Positions 1 to 9,233 of a DNA stretch of 64,000 bases are shown piece by piece. The notes below the pieces were generated by a model. It did no database searches. It was not told the origin of the DNA and worked only from the letters and a program-made list of their open reading frames with translations. Positions within the stretch are counted from its first letter, which is position 1, and each line of letters begins with the position of its first letter. The position numbers and the translations under genes are program-made. This DNA comes from Pseudomonadota bacterium (GTDB lineage Bacteria; Pseudomonadota; Gammaproteobacteria; Steroidobacterales; Steroidobacteraceae). The DNA lies in assembly GCA_023417315.1 (NCBI GenBank), contig JAEZFW010000017.1:62001-126000 (forward strand), read 5' to 3'.

Positions 1-925
1 TGCCCACGACGGTGCGTGCGCCGGTGCCTGTGGATCGCATCGGGCCGAATGCGAAAGGCACCGCGAGCACGACGATGATAGCCACCGCGACCGTTCGTGC
101 GATCCGAGCCCAGAACGCAGTTTCGTACGAGCGCGCTTCGAGACCGTTCGCTTTCAGATGTCTGACGTACTCGAACAGTCCCCGCGCCGGCAGCGACTCG
201 GGATTGAACACCGCCAAACCGAGAAACTCCGGGGAGAGCGTCGTTTCGATTTCGGCGCTCTCCGCGACCGATGCTCTCACGCGATCCTGCTCGATGATCG
301 ACCGTTCGAAATTATCGAGCTGCCACTTGCTGTCCGAGCCGATGCTCGCGCTCGTTGCTCGTCCCATGGCTGTGAGACGCCGACGGTCGTCGAACTCGAA
401 GACGTAAACGCCGCCGTAGCGGTTATCCGCCGACTGTTGCCGTACCGAGATGATCGAGCTGCCGTCCTTCGCCCATGCGCTGCGATTGCCCGTCATGCTG
501 AAGTCGCGAAACTTCTCGAACGTGCGCATTTGACGTGCATATTGCTCAAGGGGCGGGGCGATGAACTCTCCCAGCACCGCAGTGATCGCCATGAGGATCA
601 GCCCGGCGAGCCCGACCCACAATCCGATGCGCATTGTCGACACCCCAGCGGTGCGCACGACGATCAGCTCGAGCGATCTTGCCAAGTTGCCGAGCGCGAG
701 CAGCGCACCGATCAACGCTGCGATCGGCAGGAGATCGAAGGCGTACTGAGGCAGGTTCAATAGCGCGAACACGAAAGCATCATCGACACCGAACGTCCCG
801 ACGCCGATGTCGTCTTGCTGCGAGACGAAGAGGTACAGGCCGCTCAACACGAGCAGCACCAGCACGACCAGGAGCGTATGGCCGACGATTGCGCGCATCA
901 AATAGCGAGCGAGAATCGAAGTCAT
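1..925 (-). CDS. lptG: LptG, LPS export ABC permease (3' end cut by window)
   Basis: LptG is one of the two inner-membrane permeases of the LptB2FG transporter, which extracts lipopolysaccharide from the inner membrane and passes it to the periplasmic bridge. The minus-strand frame opens with MTSILARYLMRAIVGHTLLV and shows the family's N-terminal membrane helices, including the stretch AALIGALLALGNLARSLE. About 308 codons are present and the C-terminus runs off the window; the family is usually about 355-365 residues. The start is the ATG that overlaps the lptF stop (ATGA), which is good evidence for translational coupling. It follows lptF in the same operon, the usual order in gammaproteobacteria. 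Confidence 0.95.
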   Translation of the reverse strand, partial: MTSILARYLMRAIVGHTLLVVLVLLVLSGLYLFVSQQDDIGVGTFGVDDAFVFALLNLPQYAFDLLPIAALIGALLALGNLARSLELIVVRTAGVSTMRIGLWVGLAGLILMAITAVLGEFIAPPLEQYARQMRTFEKFRDFSMTGNRSAWAKDGSSIISVRQQSADNRYGGVYVFEFDDRRRLTAMGRATSASIGSDSKWQLDNFERSIIEQDRVRASVAESAEIETTLSPEFLGLAVFNPESLPARGLFEYVRHLKANGLEARSYETAFWARIARTVAVAIIVVLAVPFAFGPMRSTGTGARTVVG

Positions 926-2052
926 CGCACCGCCCTCACGAGCTTGGCTCGGCGCCGGGGATTCTGGCGCGCCAATAACCACAACCCGAGACACAGCACC
1001 GCGACGTGCACCCACCACATACCGATGTATTCGGGTATGACGGCGCTCTCGAGCCAAGCCCGGCTCGCGGCCAGAAGCTCGGAGTAAACGAAATAAGCCA
1101 GAATCGCGAATCCCATCTTCGCGAAACGTCCCTGGCGCGGCCGCAGCTTCGCAAGCGGCACCGCGAGCACCATGAGCACGAGCGCCAACAGGGGTGTCGA
1201 AATCCGCCACTGAAGCTCCGCGCGATCGCGCAAGTCGCTCGATGCCAGCAACTCGCGACTGGGCTTCATCTCGGCTTTACTCGCGGTGCTGATGCCGCCT
1301 TTCACCGATATCGGAAAACCCGCCTCGCTGAACTCCATGATTCGAAACTGCGCCTGCCCAGGCACGCCTTGATACATCTCGCCGTCGTACATGACGAATA
1401 GCTGTTCGGCCTGTCCTGCCCCGCGTTGCTCCGCACGCGTTGCGACCCACACTTCGAACTCCCCCTCACCGGTTGTTGCACCCTCAGGTTGTGTCCTGCG
1501 TTGTTGCGCGGTCCGATCCACGAAGACGTGCACGTTGTGCAAGATTCCGTTGCCATCGACGCGTTCCGCGTAGAACACGACGCTGCCGTCCCCGAAGGTG
1601 CGAAACCGGCCAGGCTCCAACATTCCGAGCTGAGCATCGCGATACGCGCTCGCGCGCAGGTCTTGCGCACGGGCCAATGCCTCCGGAATCGCCCAGAAGG
1701 ACAGCCAAAAAAGGAGCGCGGCGACGCCGACGCCCAAGATCGCAATGGGTTTGTATAGATTCAGCGGTCCGAAGCCGCACGACTGCATCGCTGCCATCTC
1801 GCTCTCGTGATACAGCCGTCCGAGCGCGAGCATGATCGCGAGGAAGAATCCAATGGGCACGATGAGGGACAGATAACTCGCGGACGTTAGGCCGATGAGC
1901 GCGAGGATGACACCTTGAGGGAACTCGTTGGCGGCGGCCTGCGACAACACACGGGCGAGCTGATTCGAAAGCAGAATGACGAGCAGGACGACTGTCACGC
2001 CGACCCACGCCACCGCTACTTCACGAAAGATGTATCGATCGAGTATCCGCAG
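922..2052 (-). CDS. lptF: LptF, LPS export ABC permease; probable CTG start
   Basis: LptF is the partner permease of LptG in the LptB2FG lipopolysaccharide exporter. The frame shows N-terminal helices, a periplasmic beta-jellyroll region (about residues 140-270) and C-terminal helices. The first ATG/GTG/TTG-type codon is a GTG at 2013, but starting there deletes the conserved N-terminus: upstream in the same frame the residues LRILDRYIFREVAVAW are readable, matching the family's DRYL-RE opening. No ATG, GTG or TTG lies in that extension. A CTG at 2052 has GAAGG eight bases upstream, so I place the start there (376 aa, close to the usual 366). The gene is divergent from pepA. Confidence 0.9.
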   Translation of the reverse strand: MRILDRYIFREVAVAWVGVTVVLLVILLSNQLARVLSQAAANEFPQGVILALIGLTSASYLSLIVPIGFFLAIMLALGRLYHESEMAAMQSCGFGPLNLYKPIAILGVGVAALLFWLSFWAIPEALARAQDLRASAYRDAQLGMLEPGRFRTFGDGSVVFYAERVDGNGILHNVHVFVDRTAQQRRTQPEGATTGEGEFEVWVATRAEQRGAGQAEQLFVMYDGEMYQGVPGQAQFRIMEFSEAGFPISVKGGISTASKAEMKPSRELLASSDLRDRAELQWRISTPLLALVLMVLAVPLAKLRPRQGRFAKMGFAILAYFVYSELLAASRAWLESAVIPEYIGMWWVHVAVLCLGLWLLARQNPRRRAKLVRAVR

Positions 2053-2178
2053 AGAGAGTGCCTTCGGCCGCGCTAGGGCCTGATGTGTCGGTGGCCGTGA
2101 CGCCGGCGCGTTTCGGGTAGACTACTCACGCGCATCGACCGCCCATCGAGTGCGCAAAAGTCGTTTTCCAGTTGGGTT

Positions 2179-2188
2179 CCCAATTGGG
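2179..2188. promoter_or_regulatory. 10-bp palindrome in the lptF/pepA divergent promoter region
   Basis: The 247-base space between the divergent lptF and pepA genes contains the perfect palindrome CCCAATTGGG, preceded by a partial direct copy (GTTGGGTTCC). It lies about 110 bases from the pepA start. The position suits an operator, but no known regulator site is recognised and the function is inference. Confidence 0.25.
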
Positions 2189-2299
2189 CTTCAAAGGGCA
2201 GTAACTTAAGCGAGGCGTCGCACCGCGTAAACCCGTTCGCGCGACAAAAGCAGCGACGCTTCGTCAAGATACGAGAGCCACGATACGAGAGGAAGCTTC

Positions 2300-3784
2300 A
2301 TGGATTTTTTCGTCAGCACGAGCGCTCCGTCCCGCCAGAAGACCGATTGCGCAATCGTGGGTGTCTACGACAAGGGCAGCCTCACGGAAAGTGCGCAGGC
2401 GTTCGATCGCAAGATCGGCGGGCGCATTTCGCGTCTCGTCAAGCGCGGCGACCTGCGCGGCAAGGCCGGCGATGCCGTGCTGCTCACGGACATCAATGGT
2501 GCAGCGTGTGAACGCCTGCTGATCGTGGGACTCGGCGCACGCGATAAATTCAAGCGCAAGCAGTATCGCAAGGCGCTCGCCTCGGCCCTGAGCGCCCTCG
2601 CCCGCACGGGCGCGAAGGACGCGGTCAGTTATCTCGCACTGGAACAGCTCGCCGATGGAGACAGCTATTCGCTCGCGCGCGCAACGGCCGAGGTGGTCGG
2701 CAACGCGCAATACCGGGTTCCGGATCATAAGACGGCGAACAAGCGCCCCAAGTCGACCCTGACTCGGTTCGGTATCGCCGTGAATAGCCGCGCCGATCGT
2801 ACGAGCGCAGAGCGAGGACTCGCGCACGGCCAAGGCATCGTGGCGGGGATGTCGCTCATGCGCGACCTTGCAAATCATCCTGCAAACGTGTGTACGCCGA
2901 CCTATCTGTCGAACGCAGCGAAAGCGCTCGCTCGTGACCATCGCGGCATCCGCGTGCGCATCTTGAACGAGGCCGAATGCCGCCGCCTCAAGATGGGTTC
3001 ATTCCTGTCTGTCACGAACGGCACTGAAGAGCCGGCGCGGCTCATCGTGCTCGAGTACTCCGGCGCCGCGCGGAAAGGAAATCCCACCGTGCTCGTCGGC
3101 AAAGGCGTCACGTTCGACACAGGCGGAATTTCCTTGAAGCCGCCCGCGAACATGGACGAGATGAAATTCGACATGAGCGGCGCCGCCTCCGTGCTCGGTA
3201 CGTTCAAGGCAGTAGCGGAGCTCGAGCTACCCATCAACTTAGTGGGCGTCGTGCCCGCGTGCGAGAACATGCCGAGCGGTCGAGCGACGAAGCCCGGCGA
3301 TATCGTGAAGAGCATGTCCGGCCAAACGATCGAAGTGCTGAATACCGACGCTGAGGGCCGCCTGATTCTGTGCGATGCAATTACCTACGCGCGTCGCTAC
3401 GATCCCGACGTCGTGATCGATATCGCGACCCTGACCGGCGCGTGCGTGATTGCGCTCGGCAACCACTACACGGGGCTGTTCAGCAACGACGATGAGCTCT
3501 CTGCCGCACTGAAGGGCGCGGGCGAGCGCGCGGATGATCGCGCCTGGCCGATGCCGATCGGTGAGGAATACACAGAACAGCTCAAGAGCAATTTCGCCGA
3601 TTTTGCGAATGTCGCCGGGCGCGAAGGCGGCGCTATCACGGCTGCGTGCTTCCTTGGCAAGTTCACCGAAGGCTTGCGTTGGGCGCACCTCGACATCGCG
3701 GGCACCGCATATGTGGGCGGCTCGCAGAAAGGCAGCACGGGCCGACCGGTGCCCTTGCTGGTCGACTACTTACTCAACAAGTAA
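2300..3784 (+). CDS. pepA: Leucyl aminopeptidase, M17 family (PepA)
   Basis: PepA is a hexameric two-metal aminopeptidase that removes N-terminal residues from peptides in the cytosol; in E. coli it also binds DNA at Xer sites and the carAB promoter. The 494-aa product has the M17 layout: an N-terminal macro-like domain and a C-terminal catalytic domain with the signature NTDAEGRL at residues 348-355 and the metal-binding segment GKGVTFDTGGISLKP upstream. The start is an ATG with GAGAGGAAG about five bases before it. It heads a co-directional run pepA-holC-valS, as in many gammaproteobacteria. Confidence 0.97.
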   Translation: MDFFVSTSAPSRQKTDCAIVGVYDKGSLTESAQAFDRKIGGRISRLVKRGDLRGKAGDAVLLTDINGAACERLLIVGLGARDKFKRKQYRKALASALSALARTGAKDAVSYLALEQLADGDSYSLARATAEVVGNAQYRVPDHKTANKRPKSTLTRFGIAVNSRADRTSAERGLAHGQGIVAGMSLMRDLANHPANVCTPTYLSNAAKALARDHRGIRVRILNEAECRRLKMGSFLSVTNGTEEPARLIVLEYSGAARKGNPTVLVGKGVTFDTGGISLKPPANMDEMKFDMSGAASVLGTFKAVAELELPINLVGVVPACENMPSGRATKPGDIVKSMSGQTIEVLNTDAEGRLILCDAITYARRYDPDVVIDIATLTGACVIALGNHYTGLFSNDDELSAALKGAGERADDRAWPMPIGEEYTEQLKSNFADFANVAGREGGAITAACFLGKFTEGLRWAHLDIAGTAYVGGSQKGSTGRPVPLLVDYLLNK

Positions 3785-3810
3785 GCCCTCGAGATCGAGC
3801 GAGACGTTCC

Positions 3811-4242
3811 GTGAGCCGAGTCGACTTCTATGTGCTCTCCGATCCTGCACCCGAGGCAGCTTGGCGGTACGCGTGCAGGCTGATCGAGAAGGCCGTAGAG
3901 CTCGACCATCGCATCTATGTGCAGCTCTCGAGCTCGAACGAAGCTGCGCGTCTCGACGACATGCTGTGGACGTTCAGCGATCGCAGCTTTCTCGCGCATG
4001 AGGTCTGGGACGGCGTGTCGGAGCCGCATAGCCTCGTCAAGGTGCTCTTGGGCGAGCAACCAGGGCCAATCGGATATCGACAACTACTCGTGAACTTCAG
4101 CGGCGTCGCGCCTGCAGATCTCGACAGCTATGTGCGCATCGCTGAGATCGTGGACACCGATCCCGAGCGCAAACGCCTGTCGCGAGAGCGCTTCAAGCAC
4201 TATCGCGAGCGTGGTTGTACCCTGGAGACGCACAACGTTTAG
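3811..4242 (+). CDS. holC: DNA polymerase III chi subunit (HolC)
   Basis: Chi belongs to the clamp-loader complex of DNA polymerase III and links it to single-stranded-DNA-binding protein. The 143-aa product begins SRVDFYVL and carries the typical segment LDDMLWTFSDRSFLAHE; the family is about 145-150 residues. The start is a GTG at 3811, 26 bases after the pepA stop. The frame is open further upstream, but those codons lie inside pepA and are not family-like. Position between pepA and valS matches E. coli. Confidence 0.93.
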   Translation: MSRVDFYVLSDPAPEAAWRYACRLIEKAVELDHRIYVQLSSSNEAARLDDMLWTFSDRSFLAHEVWDGVSEPHSLVKVLLGEQPGPIGYRQLLVNFSGVAPADLDSYVRIAEIVDTDPERKRLSRERFKHYRERGCTLETHNV

Positions 4243-4367
4243 CCTCGCGCGACTCCAGAAAGACCGGCGGAGCGGCACATTGAGGGATCCGCTGCATCGA
4301 GTATCCGCCGCCCGCTGCCAACCGCACGCCCCTATAATCCGGACCGAAGTTCCACTTCAGCCCACCC

Positions 4368-7151
4368 ATGGACAAGACGTACGACCCGAAGCAAATCGAG
4401 CAGCGCCTCTATCAGCGCTGGGAAGCGCATGACTGGTTCGCGCCCTCGGGAGAGGGAGAACCCTACTGCATCATGATTCCGCCCCCGAACGTCACGGGGA
4501 CGTTGCACATGGGGCATGCGTTTCAGCACACGCTCATGGACGCGCTCACACGCCTGCACCGTATGGAAGGTCGCAACACGTTGTGGCAGCCCGGAACGGA
4601 TCATGCGGGGATCGCGACCCAGATGGTGGTGGAGCGTCAGCTCAACGCCGAAGGGAACCACCGCCGCGACATCGGGCGCGAAGCGTTCGTACAGCGCGTG
4701 TGGGAGTGGAAAGCTCAGTCAGGCGACACGATCTCGCGCCAGGAACGCCGCCTCGGCAACTCAGTCGACTGGTCGCGCGATCGCTTCACGATGGATGAAG
4801 GTCTGTCGCGCGCGGTGACAGAAGTCTTCGTGAGTCTTTATGAGCAGGGGCTCATCTATCGCGGCAAGCGGCTCGTCAATTGGGACCCGGTGTTGCACAC
4901 CGCGCTTTCGGATCTGGAAGTGCTGGCGGAACCGGAATCCGGTTCTCTGTGGCACCTGCGTTATCCGCTCGAGGACGGATCGGAACAGCTCATCGTCGCG
5001 ACGACGCGTCCCGAGACGATGCTCGGCGATACCGCCGTCGCCGTTCACCCCGACGATGAGCGTTATCGCCACCTTATCGGTAAGCAGATCCGACTTCCGC
5101 TCGCGGATCGCTTGATCCCAATCATTGCCGACACCTACGTCGATCCGACGTTCGGCTCCGGCTGCGTCAAGATCACTCCGGGCCACGACTTCAACGACTA
5201 CGAGATCGGCAAGCGCCACGATCTGCCGCTCATCAATATCTTCGATGCAAATGCGGTGTTGAACCATGCCGTCCCTGCGAAGTATCGCGGCCTGGAACGT
5301 TTCGCCGCGCGCAAGCAAGTGGTTGCGGATCTCGAAGCACTCGGGCTGCTTGAGAAGATCGAGCCGCACAAGCTCCCCGTGCCGCGCGGCGATCGCAGCG
5401 GCGCGGTGCTCGAGCCGTGGCTCACGGATCAGTGGTACGTGCGTATCGCCCCGCTTGCAGAGCCTGCAGTCAAAGCGGTCGAGGACGGTCGCATTCGCTT
5501 CGTACCCGAAAACTGGTCGAAGACGTACTTCCAGTGGATGCACAACATCCAAGATTGGTGCATCAGTCGCCAGCTATGGTGGGGTCATCAGATTCCCGCA
5601 TGGTACGACGACGAGGGCAACGTCTACGTCGCGCGCTCCGAAGCGGACGCTATCGCACAAGCCCGCAGCAAACGCGGCAAGGACATTGCGCTCACACGCG
5701 ATGACGACGTGCTCGACACCTGGTTTTCCTCGGCCCTATGGCCCTTCTCGACACTCGGCTGGCCGGAGCAAACGAGGGAGCTGCAGACGTTCTATCCGAC
5801 GAGCGTGCTGGTCACCGGCTTCGACATCATCTTCTTCTGGGTGGCCCGCATGATCATGATGGGCCTGAAGTTCGCGGGCGACGTGCCTTTTCGAGAGATC
5901 TACATCACCGGCCTCATCCGTGACGAGCACGGCGACAAGATGTCGAAATCGAAAGGCAACATCATCGATCCGCTCGATCTGATCGATGGGATCGATCTCG
6001 AGTCGCTCGTCGCGAAGCGCACGAGCGGCCTCATGCAGCCGCATTTGAAGGACAAGATCGAGAAGAACACGCGCAAGCAATTCCCGCAGGGTATTCCCGC
6101 GTACGGGACCGACGCACTGCGCTTCACGTTCTGCGCGCTCGCGACGATGGGCCGCGACATTCGCTTCGATCTTGGCCGCGTGGATGGTTACAAGAACTTC
6201 TGCAACAAGCTATGGAACGCCGCACGGTACGTGCTGATGCAAGCGGAGGGCTCCCCTCCATCCTCTACATCGCCTGCATCGCTTACGATTTTCGATCGTT
6301 GGATCCGCTCTCGCTTGGGCGTGACGGCGCAAACGGTACGCGCACGTATCGCCGAGTACCGATTCGATCTTGCGGCGCAAGCGCTGTATGAATTCGCGTG
6401 GTACGAGTACTGCGATTGGTATCTAGAGCTATCGAAGCCGACGCTGCAATCGCAGTCATTGACTGACCAACAAAAGGCCGCCACGCGCGAGACGCTCGCG
6501 GCGGTGCTGGAGGGGACCCTCCGACTGCTGCATCCGTTGATGCCGTTCATCACGGAAGAGATCTGGCAGTCGCTCGCGCGCTACGCCAATCGCAGTGGCG
6601 ATACCATCATGCTTCAACCGTATCCGACGGGGGATGACTTCCCGCGCGACCTCGAGGCCGAGCAGGCGATCGCGCCGATCAAGGCTGTCGTCTTGGGTGC
6701 TCGACAGATTCGCGGACAGCTCGATGTGCCTCGCTCGCGTCAGATGCCGCTCTTCGTGATCCCACCTGGCTCCGCAGAATGGCAGGTCATCAGCGAGAAC
6801 CTCGAGCTGATCAAGGCCCTCGCGAATGCAACGCAGGTTAGCCGTGTTGAAGACGAAGCGAGCTTGCCTCCCACGGCGATGCAGATCGTCGAGGGCCACA
6901 CCGTTCACGCGCCGCTCTCGAGCCTGATCGACGATGTCGATGTCGAGCTCGCGCGACTGGCGAAGCGCAAAGCGAAGGTGCTGCAAGACTTGGCGAGATC
7001 CGAAGGCAAGCTCAAGAACGAAAGCTTCGTCGCGAACGCGCCAGCCGAGATCGTCGAGCAGGAACGCGCACGCATCGCCGATTTCAAGCAGCAGATTGCC
7101 CAGCTCGAAGAGCAGGAACGCCGCGTTGCATTGCTCAAACGTTCTTCCTAA
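4368..7151 (+). CDS. valS: Valyl-tRNA synthetase (ValS)
   Basis: This class I synthetase charges tRNA-Val and edits mischarged threonine. The 927-aa protein has the HIGH-type motif HMGH at residues 47-50, the KMSKS loop at 524-528, an inserted editing domain between them, an anticodon-binding domain, and a C-terminal coiled coil (about residues 855-927, rich in E, K, R and Q) as expected for bacterial ValS. The TAA stop at 7149-7151 is the first part of an orphan TAACCGC repeat unit that fills the gap to moxR. Confidence 0.98.
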   Translation: MDKTYDPKQIEQRLYQRWEAHDWFAPSGEGEPYCIMIPPPNVTGTLHMGHAFQHTLMDALTRLHRMEGRNTLWQPGTDHAGIATQMVVERQLNAEGNHRRDIGREAFVQRVWEWKAQSGDTISRQERRLGNSVDWSRDRFTMDEGLSRAVTEVFVSLYEQGLIYRGKRLVNWDPVLHTALSDLEVLAEPESGSLWHLRYPLEDGSEQLIVATTRPETMLGDTAVAVHPDDERYRHLIGKQIRLPLADRLIPIIADTYVDPTFGSGCVKITPGHDFNDYEIGKRHDLPLINIFDANAVLNHAVPAKYRGLERFAARKQVVADLEALGLLEKIEPHKLPVPRGDRSGAVLEPWLTDQWYVRIAPLAEPAVKAVEDGRIRFVPENWSKTYFQWMHNIQDWCISRQLWWGHQIPAWYDDEGNVYVARSEADAIAQARSKRGKDIALTRDDDVLDTWFSSALWPFSTLGWPEQTRELQTFYPTSVLVTGFDIIFFWVARMIMMGLKFAGDVPFREIYITGLIRDEHGDKMSKSKGNIIDPLDLIDGIDLESLVAKRTSGLMQPHLKDKIEKNTRKQFPQGIPAYGTDALRFTFCALATMGRDIRFDLGRVDGYKNFCNKLWNAARYVLMQAEGSPPSSTSPASLTIFDRWIRSRLGVTAQTVRARIAEYRFDLAAQALYEFAWYEYCDWYLELSKPTLQSQSLTDQQKAATRETLAAVLEGTLRLLHPLMPFITEEIWQSLARYANRSGDTIMLQPYPTGDDFPRDLEAEQAIAPIKAVVLGARQIRGQLDVPRSRQMPLFVIPPGSAEWQVISENLELIKALANATQVSRVEDEASLPPTAMQIVEGHTVHAPLSSLIDDVDVELARLAKRKAKVLQDLARSEGKLKNESFVANAPAEIVEQERARIADFKQQIAQLEEQERRVALLKRSS

Positions 7152-7168
7152 CCGCTAACCGCTAACGC
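7149..7168. repeat. Orphan half of a tandem-word element (7-nt TAACCGC word)
   Basis: TAACCGC occurs twice, followed by TAACGC, in the gap between valS and moxR. The same word, in both orientations, builds the full fold-back elements at 45511-45638 and 51887-52012. No opposing arm is present here. The first three bases are the valS stop codon, so the repeat supplies it. Confidence 0.7.
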
Positions 7169-7175
7169 TTCCTCC

Positions 7176-8132
7176 ATGGATTCACCTGTTCCCACGCTCA
7201 TCACACAAGCGGATCCGGTCGAGCTGATCGCAGGCACGATCGGACAACTCAATCGGGTGATCCTCGGCAAAGAGCATCAGATGCGCTTGTGCATCTCGTG
7301 CTTGCTCGCGCGCGGACATTTGTTGATCGAAGACATCCCAGGCGTCGGCAAGACGACGCTTGCGCACGCGCTCGCGGAATCGTTGGGTCTTTCTTATCAG
7401 CGCATTCAGTTCACGAGCGACCTCCTCCCCGCCGACATCATCGGAGTTTCGATCTTCGATCGCGAGACGAGCGCGTTCCGCTTTCACAAGGGTCCCGTGT
7501 TCTCGCAGCTCGTGCTTGCAGACGAAGTGAACCGGGCGACTCCGAAGGCGCAGAGCGCTCTGCTCGAAGCCATGGAAGAGCATCAGGTCACCGTGGACGG
7601 CCAGACCTATCCGCTCGCCGCGCCCTTCTTCGTCATCGCGACGCAGAATCCCGTCTATCAGATCGGGACGTATCCGCTGCCTGAGTCGCAACTCGATCGA
7701 TTTCTCATGCGCATCGAGCTCGGTTATCCCGATGCGACACTCGAGCGCCAGCTCTTGATGGGCCAAGACCGCCGCGATTTGCTGGCGATGCTCGCGCCGA
7801 CGCTCTCTCCGCAACAGGTGCTCTTGCTGCAAACGATGGTGCCGAAGGTGCATGCCTCGGATGCGCTGCTCGACTACGTACAGGCGATCGTACGCTTCAC
7901 GCGCGAATCGCCGCAGTTCGAAGCCGGGCTCTCACCACGCGCTGCGATCGCATTATTGCGTGCTGCGCAGGCCTGGGCGCTGATCCATGGTCACTTGGGG
8001 GTCGTGCCCGAAGACGTGCAGGCCGTGCTAGGGGCGGTCGTTGGACACCGCTTGAGGCCTAAGGACGACTCGGTTGCAAGAAATGCGACCGAAGTAGGCG
8101 AGCTCGTATTGAAGGGCGTGGGTGTTCCGTGA
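7176..8132 (+). CDS. MoxR-family AAA+ ATPase
   Basis: MoxR ATPases act as chaperones that help assemble or activate partner proteins, typically those encoded beside them with DUF58, VWA or transglutaminase domains. The 318-aa product shows Walker A PGVGKTT (about residues 55-61), Walker B LVLADEVNR (about 112-120), sensor segment FFVIATQNP, and the C-terminal lid. It starts a co-directional cluster with a DUF58 gene and a TgpA-like transglutaminase gene. That pairing is common, but the client in this organism is not known. Confidence 0.93.
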   Translation: MDSPVPTLITQADPVELIAGTIGQLNRVILGKEHQMRLCISCLLARGHLLIEDIPGVGKTTLAHALAESLGLSYQRIQFTSDLLPADIIGVSIFDRETSAFRFHKGPVFSQLVLADEVNRATPKAQSALLEAMEEHQVTVDGQTYPLAAPFFVIATQNPVYQIGTYPLPESQLDRFLMRIELGYPDATLERQLLMGQDRRDLLAMLAPTLSPQQVLLLQTMVPKVHASDALLDYVQAIVRFTRESPQFEAGLSPRAAIALLRAAQAWALIHGHLGVVPEDVQAVLGAVVGHRLRPKDDSVARNATEVGELVLKGVGVP

Positions 8133-8177
8133 CGAACGCATCGTGCTCGTGCGCGAGCGCTTGAACCGCTCACGTGT

Positions 8178-9233
8178 ATGTCGGCCTCACCGAGCCGCGC
8201 CGCTCACCGCTCCGTCTCCGGCAAGCAGACGATCATTCGTATTCGAATGCGTGAGCTGACGCGCCGGCTATCCCTGCATCCACGCATTCGTCGCTGGACC
8301 CGCAAGCGTCACGGTCAAGATTCAGATCCATACACGCTGCCAGGGCGGCGTATCTATATCCTGCCGACAGGTTTGGGCGTCACGTACGGCTTCATGCTGT
8401 TCGCGATGTTCCTGGGCGCGATGAACTATGGGAACAATCTCGCGCTCGGTCTAGCATTTCTGCTCGGCGCCTTGGGGCTGACGGCCATGCATCATAGTCA
8501 TCGCAACCTCGCGGGCGTGAAGATTCACTCCGCGGGCTGCGATCCCGTGTTCGCAGGTCAGACCGCGCGCTTTCGCATTGCAATCGAGAACGCCGCTCCA
8601 CTCGCGCGCTATGAGCTGACCTTGGGAAACGAATCAGGCGACGCGCCGCCCCAACGCGTCGAGCCCGGCAGTCGCGCAATCCTCGAAGTCACAGTTCCCG
8701 CCGGCACGCGCGGATATCTATCCCTTCCATATTTCGAGCTCTCGACTCGCCATCCGTTCGGGCTGTTCCGCGCTTGGTCGGTGCTGCACATGGACCTGCG
8801 TTGCATCGTGTACCCCCGCCCGAGCGAACGCGGTAAGCCGCCCCCGTTGGTCGAAACCGATACGGGGGGCGCGCAGGACCTTTCTCGCGGTGATGATGAC
8901 TTTGCTGGGCTGCGCAGTTTCCATCCGGGCGACTCGCCTGCGCGAATCGCGTGGAAAGCGTACGCGCGCGAACAAGGGTTGCAGGTGAAACTGTACGCAG
9001 GCACGCAGGTCACATCGCATCTGTTCGATTGGGATTCGCTCGTCGGATTGGGAGTCGAATCCCGACTTTCGCAGTTGTGCCGCTGGATCGAGGACGCTCA
9101 CGCGTCGGGCCGCGCGTTCGGACTGAAAATTCCCGGCACCTACATTCCGCCGAACGTTGGCCCGTCGCATCGGCAACGCTGTCTGACGGCGCTCGCACTG
9201 TTCCACTCCGATGAACGCGATGCTGAAGCTTGA
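8178..9233 (+). CDS. DUF58-domain membrane protein
   Basis: DUF58 proteins are usually encoded between a MoxR ATPase and a transglutaminase-like membrane protein. Their biochemical role is unknown. This 351-aa product has two adjacent membrane helices (about residues 66-105), an extracytoplasmic beta-rich region, and the DUF58 signature FHPGDSPARIAWKAYAR near residues 249-265. An internal ATG at 8247 (residue 24) is an alternative start; the first 20 or so residues are basic and not family-like. The 3' end overlaps the next gene by 23 bases. Confidence 0.9.
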   Translation: MSASPSRAAHRSVSGKQTIIRIRMRELTRRLSLHPRIRRWTRKRHGQDSDPYTLPGRRIYILPTGLGVTYGFMLFAMFLGAMNYGNNLALGLAFLLGALGLTAMHHSHRNLAGVKIHSAGCDPVFAGQTARFRIAIENAAPLARYELTLGNESGDAPPQRVEPGSRAILEVTVPAGTRGYLSLPYFELSTRHPFGLFRAWSVLHMDLRCIVYPRPSERGKPPPLVETDTGGAQDLSRGDDDFAGLRSFHPGDSPARIAWKAYAREQGLQVKLYAGTQVTSHLFDWDSLVGLGVESRLSQLCRWIEDAHASGRAFGLKIPGTYIPPNVGPSHRQRCLTALALFHSDERDAEA

